A DNA stretch of 64,000 bases, taken from contig JAIEMN010000032.1 of the NCBI GenBank assembly GCA_019752115.1, positions 91,302-155,301 of the forward strand, in the 5' to 3' direction. The DNA is from Gemmatimonadaceae bacterium (GTDB lineage: Bacteria > Gemmatimonadota > Gemmatimonadetes > Gemmatimonadales > Gemmatimonadaceae). Positions 23,277-31,071 of this stretch are shown in pieces (within the stretch, counting starts at the first letter, position 1; each line of letters begins with the position of its first letter). The notes beneath the pieces were generated by a model. It was not told where the DNA came from. It did not search any database and saw only the letters and a program-made list of their open reading frames with translations. The translations under genes and the position numbers were made by a program.

Positions 23277-23510
23277 ATGCGAAAAAACACGGCTGGACCG
23301 CAGGGAAGGCCGTCGGGGACGTCGGTGCGCTTGGACGTGGCATCCCCCCTGGTCACCCGTGAGAGCCAGGTGCCGGGGCACGGTGTGCCTCACGATGAGA
23401 AGCTGCGGAAGTCGGGGGCCGCCGACGTGCGCGGAAATGCTGTGGTGGAGCGCGCCGGCGGCGGCTTCATCCGCGTGCTGCCCAAGGACGCGTCGAAGCG
23501 TCACGGGTGA
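23277..23510 (+). CDS. Small hypothetical protein
   Basis: A 77-residue basic protein with a clear Shine-Dalgarno (AGAGG, 5 nt before ATG). It is polar and Gly/Arg-rich with one compact beta-like end (VVERAGGGFIRVLPKD). It follows the kinase by 82 nt and may be part of that operon. A GGCGCC-GTCC-GGCGCC hairpin lies just upstream. No family recognised. Confidence 0.5.
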   Translation: MRKNTAGPQGRPSGTSVRLDVASPLVTRESQVPGHGVPHDEKLRKSGAADVRGNAVVERAGGGFIRVLPKDASKRHG

Positions 23511-23558
23511 TCGCTGCGACGTGTGGGCGGGGGGGCCCCTGTTTCCGTCGCGTGCCCG

Positions 23559-24182
23559 TCAGCGGTAGACCCAGTCGAACCGATCTAGCACCACCACGCG
23601 CCCTGCATCGATCCGGCGATGCATGTGGCCGCAGACGAGTTCTGGTCGACCCAAGTGGTCCCAAACGTCTTGGACGATCCCTGCTGAGACTGACGGGGTT
23701 CCGCCGTGCTCGGCGATCACGTCAGCCGGGGGCGTGTGCGTGATCAGAAGGTCGATGTCGCCCGCTTGGAGGGCGAGGAGCGGGGCGGCGTCGGCCCGGC
23801 GGATCGCCTCCTCCTCCGGCCACCAATCCTCACCCGGTACCCAGTACGGGGCGATGTGGTGCGTCTCGGCCCCACCGAGAAAGGCGACCCGGCGACCTGC
23901 GAGGTGCAACACCGTACCCCGGGGGCAGTAGCTGAGCCCTGGGGCGATTTCGGTCGGCGCCGTGAGCCCGCGGGTCGAAGGGAAGTGGTGATGGTTGCCG
24001 TCGATGAAGTAGACGTGACGGGCCAGCCGACGCCATCGCGCCGAGGGCGGGGTACCCGGTGCTCCGCTGAGATACAGGTCGCCGACCTGCACCACGACGG
24101 TGACCTCCGGGGGAAGCTGCTGCTCGACGATCCAGGCGAGGCCGTCAATGTCTTGGTGGATGTCGCCAACGATTGCGAGCAT
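23559..24182 (-). CDS. Calcineurin-like metallophosphoesterase
   Basis: A 207-residue cytoplasmic phosphoesterase with the complete metal-binding set: DIH (residues 7-9), GDLYL (34-38), GNHHH, ITHTPP and GHMHR. This motif order is that of dimetal calcineurin-like phosphoesterases of the MJ0936/YfcE or DUF4435-neighbour type. The substrate (phosphodiester, nucleotide, phosphoprotein) is unknown. Given the nearby kinase, dephosphorylation of kinase products is possible but unproved. It is transcribed away from the AT-rich palindromic operator that also serves the nucleotidyltransferase gene. Confidence 0.85.
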   Translation of the reverse strand: MLAIVGDIHQDIDGLAWIVEQQLPPEVTVVVQVGDLYLSGAPGTPPSARWRRLARHVYFIDGNHHHFPSTRGLTAPTEIAPGLSYCPRGTVLHLAGRRVAFLGGAETHHIAPYWVPGEDWWPEEEAIRRADAAPLLALQAGDIDLLITHTPPADVIAEHGGTPSVSAGIVQDVWDHLGRPELVCGHMHRRIDAGRVVVLDRFDWVYR

Positions 24183-24226
24183 GCGGTGCGGTTTGGGCGT
24201 TGGGCCGCAGGGAGGTTGTCGAAAAG

Positions 24227-24305
24227 GTATAGTGTACTATACACGAAGTGTACTACACCACCCTTGAGGTATACTACACTATCTCTCAGGTATAGTGTAG
24301 TATAC
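24227..24305. promoter_or_regulatory. AT-rich palindromic operator cluster in a divergent promoter
   Basis: In an otherwise very GC-rich region this 79-nt stretch holds repeated ATAGTGTA(C/G)TATAC units. One is the near-perfect palindrome GTATAGT-gt-ACTATAC. The other two form a perfect 14-bp inverted repeat (24269-24282 with 24292-24305, 9-nt spacer). A further GTGTACTACAC lies between. It sits between the metallophosphoesterase and the wHTH-nucleotidyltransferase genes and most simply is the operator of the latter's winged-helix domain. Confidence 0.75.
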
Positions 24306-24378
24306 ACTCAGGCGTAGGGATCCGCGTGATCCCCTGTCGCCGCGTCGCTTTCTCGCCCCTTGCCCTCGCCTCCTGAGT

Positions 24379-25071
24379 ATGCGCCCCCCGGCTCGAAGCT
24401 TTCTCCGAACCCCCCTCGACCACGTGCTGGGCACGGTCGCGGCCGTGCGGGTCCTGCGGAGCCTCGTCGCGAGTGACGCGCCGACCACGCAGAGCACGCT
24501 CATGCGTGAAACGCATCTGACCCGGAAGTCGGTGCGTCACACCGTGGATCATCTCGTCTCGGCCGGCGTGCTCCAGCTGGTCGGCGACCCTGGAGCCCAC
24601 CTGTACGCTCTGGAAACCTCCCATCCGCTGGTCCCGGCCATCCAGACCCTTTTCGCGGCGGAGCGGTCGCGACTCCCCCAGCTCTCCGAAGCGATCCGGG
24701 CGCTCGCGGCGGAGCACGTGCCGCCGGTGATGGGCGCGTGGCTGTATGGCAGCGTGGCGCGGGGTGACGACGACCTCACGAGCGACCTCGACCTCGCGCT
24801 GGTGGTAGACACCGCGGAAGCCAATGCCGCGACGGAAGCCCTACGGCGCGACCTGCACCGACTGGGCGACGCGCAGCATGTCCCGATCAACGTGATCGCC
24901 TTCAGTCCCGCGGAACTGCTCGCGCTTCCTGACATCAACCCTGGGTTCTGGGACAATCTCCGGGAGGACGCTCGCGTGCTGCACGGCAGTGATCCAGACA
25001 GCGTTGCGCTTCGCCTTCGGCGCGTGCTGAAGGCCGAGGCGACGACGACGACGGAGGCGGACCATGGTTAG
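24379..25071 (+). CDS. Winged-helix plus MNT-type nucleotidyltransferase (antitoxin-like)
   Basis: A 230-residue two-domain protein. Residues ~15-80 are a winged helix (TTQSTLMRETHLTRKSVRHTVDHLVSAGVLQLV). Residues ~110-200 are a minimal nucleotidyltransferase with the signature GS (124-125), then SDLDLALVV (D136, D138), the metal-binding pair of the polymerase-beta superfamily. The downstream overlapping gene encodes a HEPN-like partner, so together they form an MNT/HEPN-type toxin-antitoxin pair. In characterised pairs the MNT protein AMPylates and silences the HEPN RNase. The fused DNA-binding domain makes autoregulation through the adjacent palindromes very likely. Confidence 0.85.
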   Translation: MRPPARSFLRTPLDHVLGTVAAVRVLRSLVASDAPTTQSTLMRETHLTRKSVRHTVDHLVSAGVLQLVGDPGAHLYALETSHPLVPAIQTLFAAERSRLPQLSEAIRALAAEHVPPVMGAWLYGSVARGDDDLTSDLDLALVVDTAEANAATEALRRDLHRLGDAQHVPINVIAFSPAELLALPDINPGFWDNLREDARVLHGSDPDSVALRLRRVLKAEATTTTEADHG

Positions 25072-25483
25072 ACAGGGGAAGGTCGCCATCGCGGATGGGC
25101 AGGCGTGGGGCTCCCGGCGGCAGGACGCGCAAGCCTTCCGAAAGGCCGCCGAGACCCTCGAAGCCGTGGCCGAAGAGGGCCAGAACTGCAACCCCATCAT
25201 CGTGCTCATCATCCATGCCGCCATAGCGTACGGTGACGCGCTGACCGCCCGCTTCGGTGGGACGGTGAACCGCGGAAATCACGATGACTTATGGCGTCGG
25301 GTGAAGCAGGCCATGAAGGGACGTGCCGACGAGCCCCAGATCTCCCGGCTTAAAGATCTGCTCGGCAACAAAACCGCCTACTCGTACGGCGCCAAGATCG
25401 GTCGGCTCAACGATATGCGGGAGATGCTCAAGCAGCTGAAGCGCTTTGAGCTGTGGGCCGAGGAGCAGCTCACGAGCGGGTAG
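25064..25483 (+). CDS. HEPN-like partner of the MNT nucleotidyltransferase
   Basis: A 139-residue all-helical protein overlapping the MNT gene by 8 nt. The helix pattern NPIIVLIIHAAIAYGDALTARFGG, then ISRLKDLLGNKTAYSYGAKIGRLNDMREMLKQLKRFELWAEEQL, matches the HEPN-type partners of nucleotidyltransferases. The canonical RNase motif Rx4-6H is not seen; the nearest is RGNHDDLW, so toxicity cannot be assumed. Length and gene order fit MNT/HEPN modules. Confidence 0.72.
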   Translation: MVRQGKVAIADGQAWGSRRQDAQAFRKAAETLEAVAEEGQNCNPIIVLIIHAAIAYGDALTARFGGTVNRGNHDDLWRRVKQAMKGRADEPQISRLKDLLGNKTAYSYGAKIGRLNDMREMLKQLKRFELWAEEQLTSG

Positions 25484-25587
25484 GCGCATTGCGCACCACC
25501 CGCAAGCGTTCGTCGCACCGGCCACTCCCGCCGAGCCCACGGCTGAGGGTAGGGTGATGTCGTCCTCTCCTCAGCGTCTCGCTCACG

Positions 25588-25818
25588 ATGACCTTCGCCC
25601 GCCGCGCGGTTTCCCGTTCCCTCAGCCCGCATGACCGGAACGCGTCGGAGCCGGACACACCGAGCGGGCGCCTACGTTGCGCGCAACGCCAGACGTATTG
25701 GGAACTCCACGCGCGCGTGCTCCTTGGCCAGGCATTGACGGAGGCGGAGCAGCATGAGTTCGTGAAGCTCTCGCCCCTCGTGCGCGGCGGCTGCGCGCTC
25801 TGCGAACCGGCACGCTGA
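25588..25818 (+). CDS. Small hypothetical protein with CxxC
   Basis: A 76-residue reading. The second half (QRQTYWELHARVLLGQALTEAEQHEFVKLSPLVRGGCALC) is helical and ends in a CALC motif, with another Cys at LRC, so it could bind metal. The first half is low-complexity and the start uncertain. No ribosome binding site is obvious. Confidence 0.4.
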   Translation: MTFARRAVSRSLSPHDRNASEPDTPSGRLRCAQRQTYWELHARVLLGQALTEAEQHEFVKLSPLVRGGCALCEPAR

Positions 25819-25845
25819 ACGATACGACGGCCGCGATTCTTGTTT

Positions 25846-26088
25846 TCAACGCGAGCGGGTCGGGCCGGCGGCGGCGTCCACCGATTTGAGGTAGGCGCGA
25901 CACCATGCCTGGAGTAGCCGGAGACCAGCGGCTTCGGCCGCGGCGATGCTCGTGGTCTTTGAGACCTCGACGGTGATCTGCTGCGGCGCGATGCCGTCGC
26001 CCGAGATCTCGCACATGACCTGATGGCCGGTGAACGTGCTCGTGGACTTCTCGGAAACCCGGATGACACGCGCGCGGGCGGTGAACAT
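25846..26088 (-). CDS. Small hypothetical protein
   Basis: An 80-residue protein that looks like a four-strand sheet followed by a helix (ARVIRVSEKS, GHQVMCEISGDG, QQITVEVSK, then SIAAAEAAGLRLLQAWCRAYL). Coding character is good and the start is ATG. It is divergent from the restriction-methylation gene. No family recognised. Confidence 0.5.
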   Translation of the reverse strand: MFTARARVIRVSEKSTSTFTGHQVMCEISGDGIAPQQITVEVSKTTSIAAAEAAGLRLLQAWCRAYLKSVDAAAGPTRSR

Positions 26089-26292
26089 GTGATCTGCCAG
26101 TGAAGGGGCGGAGAGTGCGCCGGCCGGAGAGCCGCTCGACCCTCCAACCGAACGAGATCTTGAACGTTGTGCACGGTAAGAGAAGCTTGCCCCTCGCGCA
26201 CCGTCAGGCCCACGCCGTACCTTGCCACGCGTTCATGAAGCCCCCGAGCCTGATCGCGGCCGTAGGGGCGTCGCCGTCCCGCCCGAGGTGCT

Positions 26293-29200
26293 GTGTCCAC
26301 AATGCCCGCCCCAATGGCCGCCGTCGCCCCCGAGGTGGCCCTCCGCGCCCTGCGCGACCGCTGGGCCGCCACCAAGGCCGCCGAGCGGGCGAACGCCCAG
26401 TCGTACATCCGCGAACTGTGTGAGGCGTTGGGCGTGCCCGCCCCGATGCCCGCCGGCAGCGGCTACGAGTTCGAGCTCCCGATCAAGCTGGTGACGCGGG
26501 ACGGGACCGAGGCGCAGGGCTTCGTGGACTGCTACAAGGCCGGGCACTTCATGCTCGAGGCCAAGGACGTCGACGGCGGGGCATCGGATGTGGCGTTGCG
26601 CCGGGCCTACGGCCAGGCGCGCCAGTACGCCGCCCACGACCCGTCGGGCACCGCCCCGCCGTACCTGCTCGTGCTGGACGTGGCGAAGACGCTGCTGGTC
26701 TACCACCGCTGGGGCGGGACGTACCAAGGCTTCGCGGCCGGCCACCGCATCGATCTGGCCACGCTCGATCAGCGCCGGACCGACATCGAGCTGCTGCGCG
26801 ACATCTGGACGGCCCCGGAGAAGCGCGACCCCCGGCAGCACGCGCAGGCCGTGACCAACGACATCGCCGGAAAGCTGGCTACCCTCGCCGCCTCCCTCGA
26901 GGCGCGCGGCTTCGCGTCCGAGCGTGTCGCGAAGTTCCTGATGCGGGTGGTGTTCTCGTGCTTCGCCGAAGACGTCGATCTGCTCCCCCGCGAGGCCTTC
27001 CGGCAGACGGTGCAGCGCGCCGGCGTGGAGGGCGACCCGGTCAAGTTCCAGCGCGCGCTCGAGACCCTGTGGCGCGCCATGGACGAGGGCGGGATGTTCG
27101 GGTTCGAGAGCCTGCTGCGGTTCAACGGGCACTTCTTCAAGGACGCGGAGGCGCTCCCTCTCGAACGCGCCGACATCGCGCTCGTCCTGGAGGCGGCGAA
27201 AGCCGACTGGAAGGACGTCGAGCCGACGATCTTCGGGACCCTGCTGACGCGCGCGCTCGACCCCGTGGAGCGCCACCGCCTGGGCGCGGAGTACACCCCC
27301 CGCGCCTTCATCGAGCGCCTGGTGCGCCCCACCGTCGAGGAGCCCGTGCGCGAGCGCTGGACGGCCGTGCAGGCCGCCGTGCTGCAGCTGCGCGAGTCCG
27401 GGAAGGCCAAGGATCGCGCCACGGCCGAACAGCGCCTGCGCGACTTCCTCGGGTGGATGCAGGGCTTGCGCGTCCTCGACCCCGCCTGTGGATCGGGCAA
27501 CTTCCTCTACGTCACCATGCACGTGCTCAAGGACATTGAGTACGAGGTGGTGCGGGAGCTCGAGGCCCTGACCGGCCACCAGGAGCTCCGTATACAGGAG
27601 ATCGGCCCCGCCAACTTCCTCGGCATCGAGGTGAAGCGCTGGGCCCGTGAGGTGGCCGAGCTGACGCTCTGGATCGGCTACCACCAGTTCTGGAAGCGGC
27701 GACACGCTGTCCAGCCGCCGGAGCCGGTCCTGCAGGATACAGGCACGCTGGAGCTCCGGGACGCCGTGCTCGTTTGGGATCGACTAGAGCGCGTGCCCGA
27801 AAAGGACCGCCCCGACCCCACCCCGCGTCTGGTCCATCCCGTCTCCGGCGAGCTCGTGCCCGACCCCGCAGCTCGCCTCGAGTACACGGCCTACGTGGGC
27901 GCCCGCGAAGCGGAGTGGCCCGCCGCCGACTTCATCGTCTCGAACCCACCGTTCCTTGGGCAGTTCCGCCAGCGAGAGGCGCTTGGGGACGGCTACGTCG
28001 AAGCGCTGCGGGCTGCGTATCCGGATGTACCGGATGCCGCAGACTTGGTGATGTACTGGGTCCGCCACGCCATGCGCGCGGTGGCGGAGGGGCAGGCCCT
28101 GCGCGCGGGGCTCATCACCACGCAGTCGGTGACGCAGGTGCAGAACCGGCGTGTGCTGGAGGCGGCGGCGGCGCTCGGCGTCCGCCCGTGCTGGGCCATC
28201 GCCGATCACTACTGGAACGACAGCCACGAGGACGCACGCGTGCGTGTCGCCATGGTGGTGTTCGCGAAGGAGCCGACGAGTGCGACGCTCGTGACAGTGG
28301 ACGGCGAGGCGGCGGTGACTGCCACCCATCGGGTACCGCGACTCAACGCGGACCTGACAGCGCATGCAGATGTCGCATCTGCATCTGGGCGCCCGCTGCG
28401 CTCGAATTTCGGATTGTCCACACGTGGATTTATGCTTGCCGGCGCCGGCTTCGTGCTCGAGAAGCATGAGGGTTCGCTTCTGCGAGCGCAGCCCGAACAT
28501 GATCGGGTGGTAAAGCCGTTCCGGAATGGAAAGGATCTCACCACACGTCCGCGAGAGGTCTTCGTCATTGATTTCGCCGGCAGGGTCGAGGCGGATGCCA
28601 GGACGTTCCCCGTCCTGTTCGACATTGTTCGAGATCGGGTCAAGCCGGAGCGCGACGCCAACAAGGATCAGGCACGCCGCTTGAACTGGTGGAACTTCGG
28701 ACGGGCCAACGATCAGTTGCGCGCGGCACTCCGGGCCTTGCCGCGTTACATCGGAACTCCGGAGACAGCCAAGCACAGATTCTTCGTCTTCCTCGACGGC
28801 GAGGTGGCGCCCGACAACTCGGTGGTGTGCATCGGCTCCGCCGATGCCTTCCACCTTGGCGTACTGTCGTCTGCCATTCATGGCGCGTGGGCACTGGCGG
28901 CCGGCAGCCGCCTCGGGATCGACGGCACCCCGCGGTACAACAAGGGGCCGTGCTTCGAGGCGTTCCCATTCCCGGACCCCTCGCCCGCGCTCCGCAGCCG
29001 CATTGCGGACTGCGCGGAGCGGCTTGACCGACACCGGAAAGACGCGCTCGCGCGCAGTGAAAAGGTCGGGATGACGGTGATGTACAACGTCGTGGATCAG
29101 CTCCGCGCCGGCGCCGCGTTGTCGAAGTTGGAGCACGAGGTGCATCGGCTTGCCGCGTGCGGCACGCTGCGCGACCTGCACGACGAGCTCGACGCACTCG

Positions 29201-29643
29201 TCGCCGAGGCCTATGGCTGGTCGTGGCCCGAGCCCCCCGCACTGATCCTCGAGCGCCTCGTCGCGCTCCACGACCGTCGGGTCGAGGAAGAGGCGGCCGG
29301 CAGCGTGCGGTGGCTGCGCCCCGACTACCAGATGCCGCGATTCGGACGCGCCGACGAGGCGGCGGCCGCCGCGCCGACGCTCGGCATTCCGGCGGAGACG
29401 CCTTCAGCGAAACCGTCGACCGCCTCGGCCGCGGCCACCCCGTGGCCATCCGACGCCGTCGGCCAGATCACGGTCCTGCGGTCCATGGCGGCCACGACCC
29501 CGGTCTCCATCGAGGAGGCCGTGCAGCGCCTCGTCGGCGCCAAACGCGAGATCGTGGGCCGACACCTCGAGACACTGGCTATGCTCGGTGAGGTGCGCGA
29601 CGTGGGCGGCGGGCGGTACGCGGTGGCGGCTGGCAATGCGTAG
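26293..29643 (+). CDS. MmeI-like restriction-methylation fusion (type IIL/IIG-like)
   Basis: A single 1116-residue polypeptide. The N-terminal nuclease-like domain has D79...E89-A-K91 (FVDCYKAGHFMLEAKD), a PD-(D/E)xK site. A helical connector spans ~150-380. The gamma-class adenine methyltransferase core follows, with motif I DPACGSGNF (~residue 396) and motif IV NPPF (residue 551). A target-recognition region runs ~640-900, and a C-terminal helical part ends in a winged-helix-like unit (SIEEAVQRLVGAKREIVGRHLETLAMLGEV). This is the MmeI architecture: one protein both modifies N6-adenine and cleaves unmodified DNA. DrmMI-like methyltransferases of defence islands are related alternatives. GTG start with GAGG 4 nt upstream; an ATG 9 nt later is also possible. 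The HEPN-motif gene follows after 12 nt. Confidence 0.88.
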   Translation: MSTMPAPMAAVAPEVALRALRDRWAATKAAERANAQSYIRELCEALGVPAPMPAGSGYEFELPIKLVTRDGTEAQGFVDCYKAGHFMLEAKDVDGGASDVALRRAYGQARQYAAHDPSGTAPPYLLVLDVAKTLLVYHRWGGTYQGFAAGHRIDLATLDQRRTDIELLRDIWTAPEKRDPRQHAQAVTNDIAGKLATLAASLEARGFASERVAKFLMRVVFSCFAEDVDLLPREAFRQTVQRAGVEGDPVKFQRALETLWRAMDEGGMFGFESLLRFNGHFFKDAEALPLERADIALVLEAAKADWKDVEPTIFGTLLTRALDPVERHRLGAEYTPRAFIERLVRPTVEEPVRERWTAVQAAVLQLRESGKAKDRATAEQRLRDFLGWMQGLRVLDPACGSGNFLYVTMHVLKDIEYEVVRELEALTGHQELRIQEIGPANFLGIEVKRWAREVAELTLWIGYHQFWKRRHAVQPPEPVLQDTGTLELRDAVLVWDRLERVPEKDRPDPTPRLVHPVSGELVPDPAARLEYTAYVGAREAEWPAADFIVSNPPFLGQFRQREALGDGYVEALRAAYPDVPDAADLVMYWVRHAMRAVAEGQALRAGLITTQSVTQVQNRRVLEAAAALGVRPCWAIADHYWNDSHEDARVRVAMVVFAKEPTSATLVTVDGEAAVTATHRVPRLNADLTAHADVASASGRPLRSNFGLSTRGFMLAGAGFVLEKHEGSLLRAQPEHDRVVKPFRNGKDLTTRPREVFVIDFAGRVEADARTFPVLFDIVRDRVKPERDANKDQARRLNWWNFGRANDQLRAALRALPRYIGTPETAKHRFFVFLDGEVAPDNSVVCIGSADAFHLGVLSSAIHGAWALAAGSRLGIDGTPRYNKGPCFEAFPFPDPSPALRSRIADCAERLDRHRKDALARSEKVGMTVMYNVVDQLRAGAALSKLEHEVHRLAACGTLRDLHDELDALVAEAYGWSWPEPPALILERLVALHDRRVEEEAAGSVRWLRPDYQMPRFGRADEAAAAAPTLGIPAETPSAKPSTASAAATPWPSDAVGQITVLRSMAATTPVSIEEAVQRLVGAKREIVGRHLETLAMLGEVRDVGGGRYAVAAGNA

Positions 29644-29655
29644 GTAGCGCCCGAC

Positions 29656-30810
29656 ATGCCGATGGTCGCCTTCTTCCCTTGGGCGGTTCAAGAAGAAACG
29701 CTCGTCGTCGGCGAGTTCACCATCGCCCCGTTCGGCGCGGCGGTGCTCCTCATGCCACCAGGGCACGCCACAGCGGTGCGAGAGGTCGTCGCGGCCTACG
29801 ACAAAACAGACGACGACCTCATCGCCCGCGTGCCCATACTGTTCCGCACCGCCACGGGCCCCACGGACGACGTGGCCGACGAGGACGTGGGCGCGCTGTT
29901 TCTCGTCGGCGAGATGGTCGCGTGCGCTGCCCTCGCGTCGCGCCAGTTCTTCATGCACGCGTACTGGAATCGCGACTCCTTCCATTTCGTGGTCCAAGGG
30001 TTCCGGCCTGACCGACCTGGCGGCGCACTGATCACCTCTAGGCGTCGAGATGGCGCTGCGCCGAGCTATGTACCGGCGAAGCACTATCGGGTACCCCGCC
30101 CGTTTCACGTCGGGCAGGGCCGGATGGAGGACCTTGATCGACCGCTTCTCGATGCGCTCGTGGAGGCCCGGGACGATGCCCGAGTCGCCCAACTGCACGA
30201 CGCCGTGCGAGGGTTCAACGCAGCCAACACCGACAGCCCAACCATCAGCCAGGAGACGGAGCTTGTGCTCTTGGTTGGCGCGTACAGTCGGCTCTGCGAC
30301 GTATGGGACAAGGACGGCACCGCCGCAGCTGTCCGCGATCTGCTTGACAGGGCGCCGGCGTGGCCCGGCTCGATGCCGGGCACCAAATGGGAACACGCGC
30401 CTCTGAAAGACCGAATGGCGAAGAGCAGGAATCCGAGCAGGGTCTACGAGTGGATGGCAGACGCGTATCTCCTGCGCGGCCAGTTCGCTCACGGCCGCGG
30501 GCAGTCTCCGTACAAGGGGGCGTGGGGGCTGCGTGATCACCTGTTGCTGGGCACCTACCTCTTCCCGCTGGCGGTGAAGGCGTGGCTTGGCCGCAGCGGT
30601 CGATACACACTCAGCCCGACGGAGCTCATGCGGATTTCGGCCTTCGATGCGCTGTCCTCGTGCGATCACTTCGTCGGCGACGAGGGCGGCGGCGAGGGCG
30701 ATGAGCACCGTCGGCCGTCAGACTTCCCGTGGGTGAGGGTGATCCAGTCGATCCCGATCCAACTGTTCGTCTCCGGGCTGATGCCGCCTGCCGCGCATCG
30801 AACTGAGTAG
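29656..30810 (+). CDS. Protein with C-terminal HEPN-type Rx4H motif, partner of the restriction-methylation gene
   Basis: A 384-residue protein of no named family. The N-terminal ~110 residues are beta-rich (EETLVVGEFTIAPFGAAVLLM). The C-terminal ~180 residues are helical and contain LLRGQFAHGRG (R274-x4-H279), the pattern of the HEPN ribonuclease active site, in a context resembling ApeA-like anti-phage proteins (RN/RGxxxHG followed by helices). The HEPN reading is motif-based inference. It follows the MmeI-like gene by 12 nt and is surely cotranscribed. An abortive-infection RNase backing up a restriction enzyme is a reasonable hypothesis. Confidence 0.65.
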   Translation: MPMVAFFPWAVQEETLVVGEFTIAPFGAAVLLMPPGHATAVREVVAAYDKTDDDLIARVPILFRTATGPTDDVADEDVGALFLVGEMVACAALASRQFFMHAYWNRDSFHFVVQGFRPDRPGGALITSRRRDGAAPSYVPAKHYRVPRPFHVGQGRMEDLDRPLLDALVEARDDARVAQLHDAVRGFNAANTDSPTISQETELVLLVGAYSRLCDVWDKDGTAAAVRDLLDRAPAWPGSMPGTKWEHAPLKDRMAKSRNPSRVYEWMADAYLLRGQFAHGRGQSPYKGAWGLRDHLLLGTYLFPLAVKAWLGRSGRYTLSPTELMRISAFDALSSCDHFVGDEGGGEGDEHRRPSDFPWVRVIQSIPIQLFVSGLMPPAAHRTE

Positions 30811-30841
30811 GCGCGCGCCACGGCCACCGCCTCGAACGACA

Positions 30842-30870
30842 AAGGGAGGCCCCACGGCGGGGCCTCCCTT
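30842..30870 (+). terminator. Intrinsic terminator after the defence operon
   Basis: A 12-bp perfect stem (AAGGGAGGCCCC / GGGGCCTCCCTT) with a 5-nt loop, 31 nt after the stop. It ends in TT and only a short T-rich tail. Confidence 0.75.
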
Positions 30871-30952
30871 CTGTGCTGATGGTGTCAAGGATCGGCAAGT
30901 CAGTTATCTGGCAAGCCGGTAAAGTCCAAACCAAGCCTGACACGGCGTACTA

Positions 30953-30988
30953 ACAAACAGCGGGGCCGGTCTTTCGACTGGCCCCGCT
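30953..30988 (-). terminator. Terminator of the pilus operon; right copy of the island-flanking repeat
   Basis: ACAAACA plus a 13-bp stem with one G-T wobble (30959-30971 with 30976-30988) and a TTTC loop. On the minus strand the stem is followed by GTTTGTT, so it ends the leftward pilB-pilT-pilC transcript. Nearly identical to 12409-12446. Confidence 0.75.
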
Positions 30989-31071
30989 CCACTTTACCGT
31001 GCGCCTTTTCCTCCGTTTATGTGGCGCCAAGACGCTCCAAAGCGCCTGCTCCGCCACACCACACCGCGGCG

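Larger units (their letters stand above)
12447..30952. mobile_element. Accessory island with transposition module and defence-type cargo
   Basis: Interval between the two near-identical ACAAACA-plus-hairpin repeats. It contains a transposase/ATPase/unknown operon, a truncated gene, orphan small ORFs and several conflict-system families, while both flanks are ordinary core genes (peptidases to the left, type IV pilus to the right). No tyrosine or serine recombinase is present. I could not find convincing TGT...ACA transposon ends or target-site duplications. The exact unit of mobility is therefore open: the transposition genes could be one element nested in a larger island. Confidence 0.5.

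Noticed and set aside
24221..24310. Possible CRISPR-like repeat array in the AT-rich stretch
   Set aside because: The units alternate in orientation, spacing is 9-25 nt and irregular, and no cas gene is near. Operator palindromes explain it better.
25064..25483. RGNHDD as a HEPN catalytic motif
   Set aside because: The spacing is R-x2-H, not Rx4-6H, so I do not claim RNase activity for this protein.
14603..31000. Transposon termini of TGT...ACA type with 5-bp target duplication
   Set aside because: I scanned both sides of the transposition operon and the island ends and found no matching pair that I could defend.
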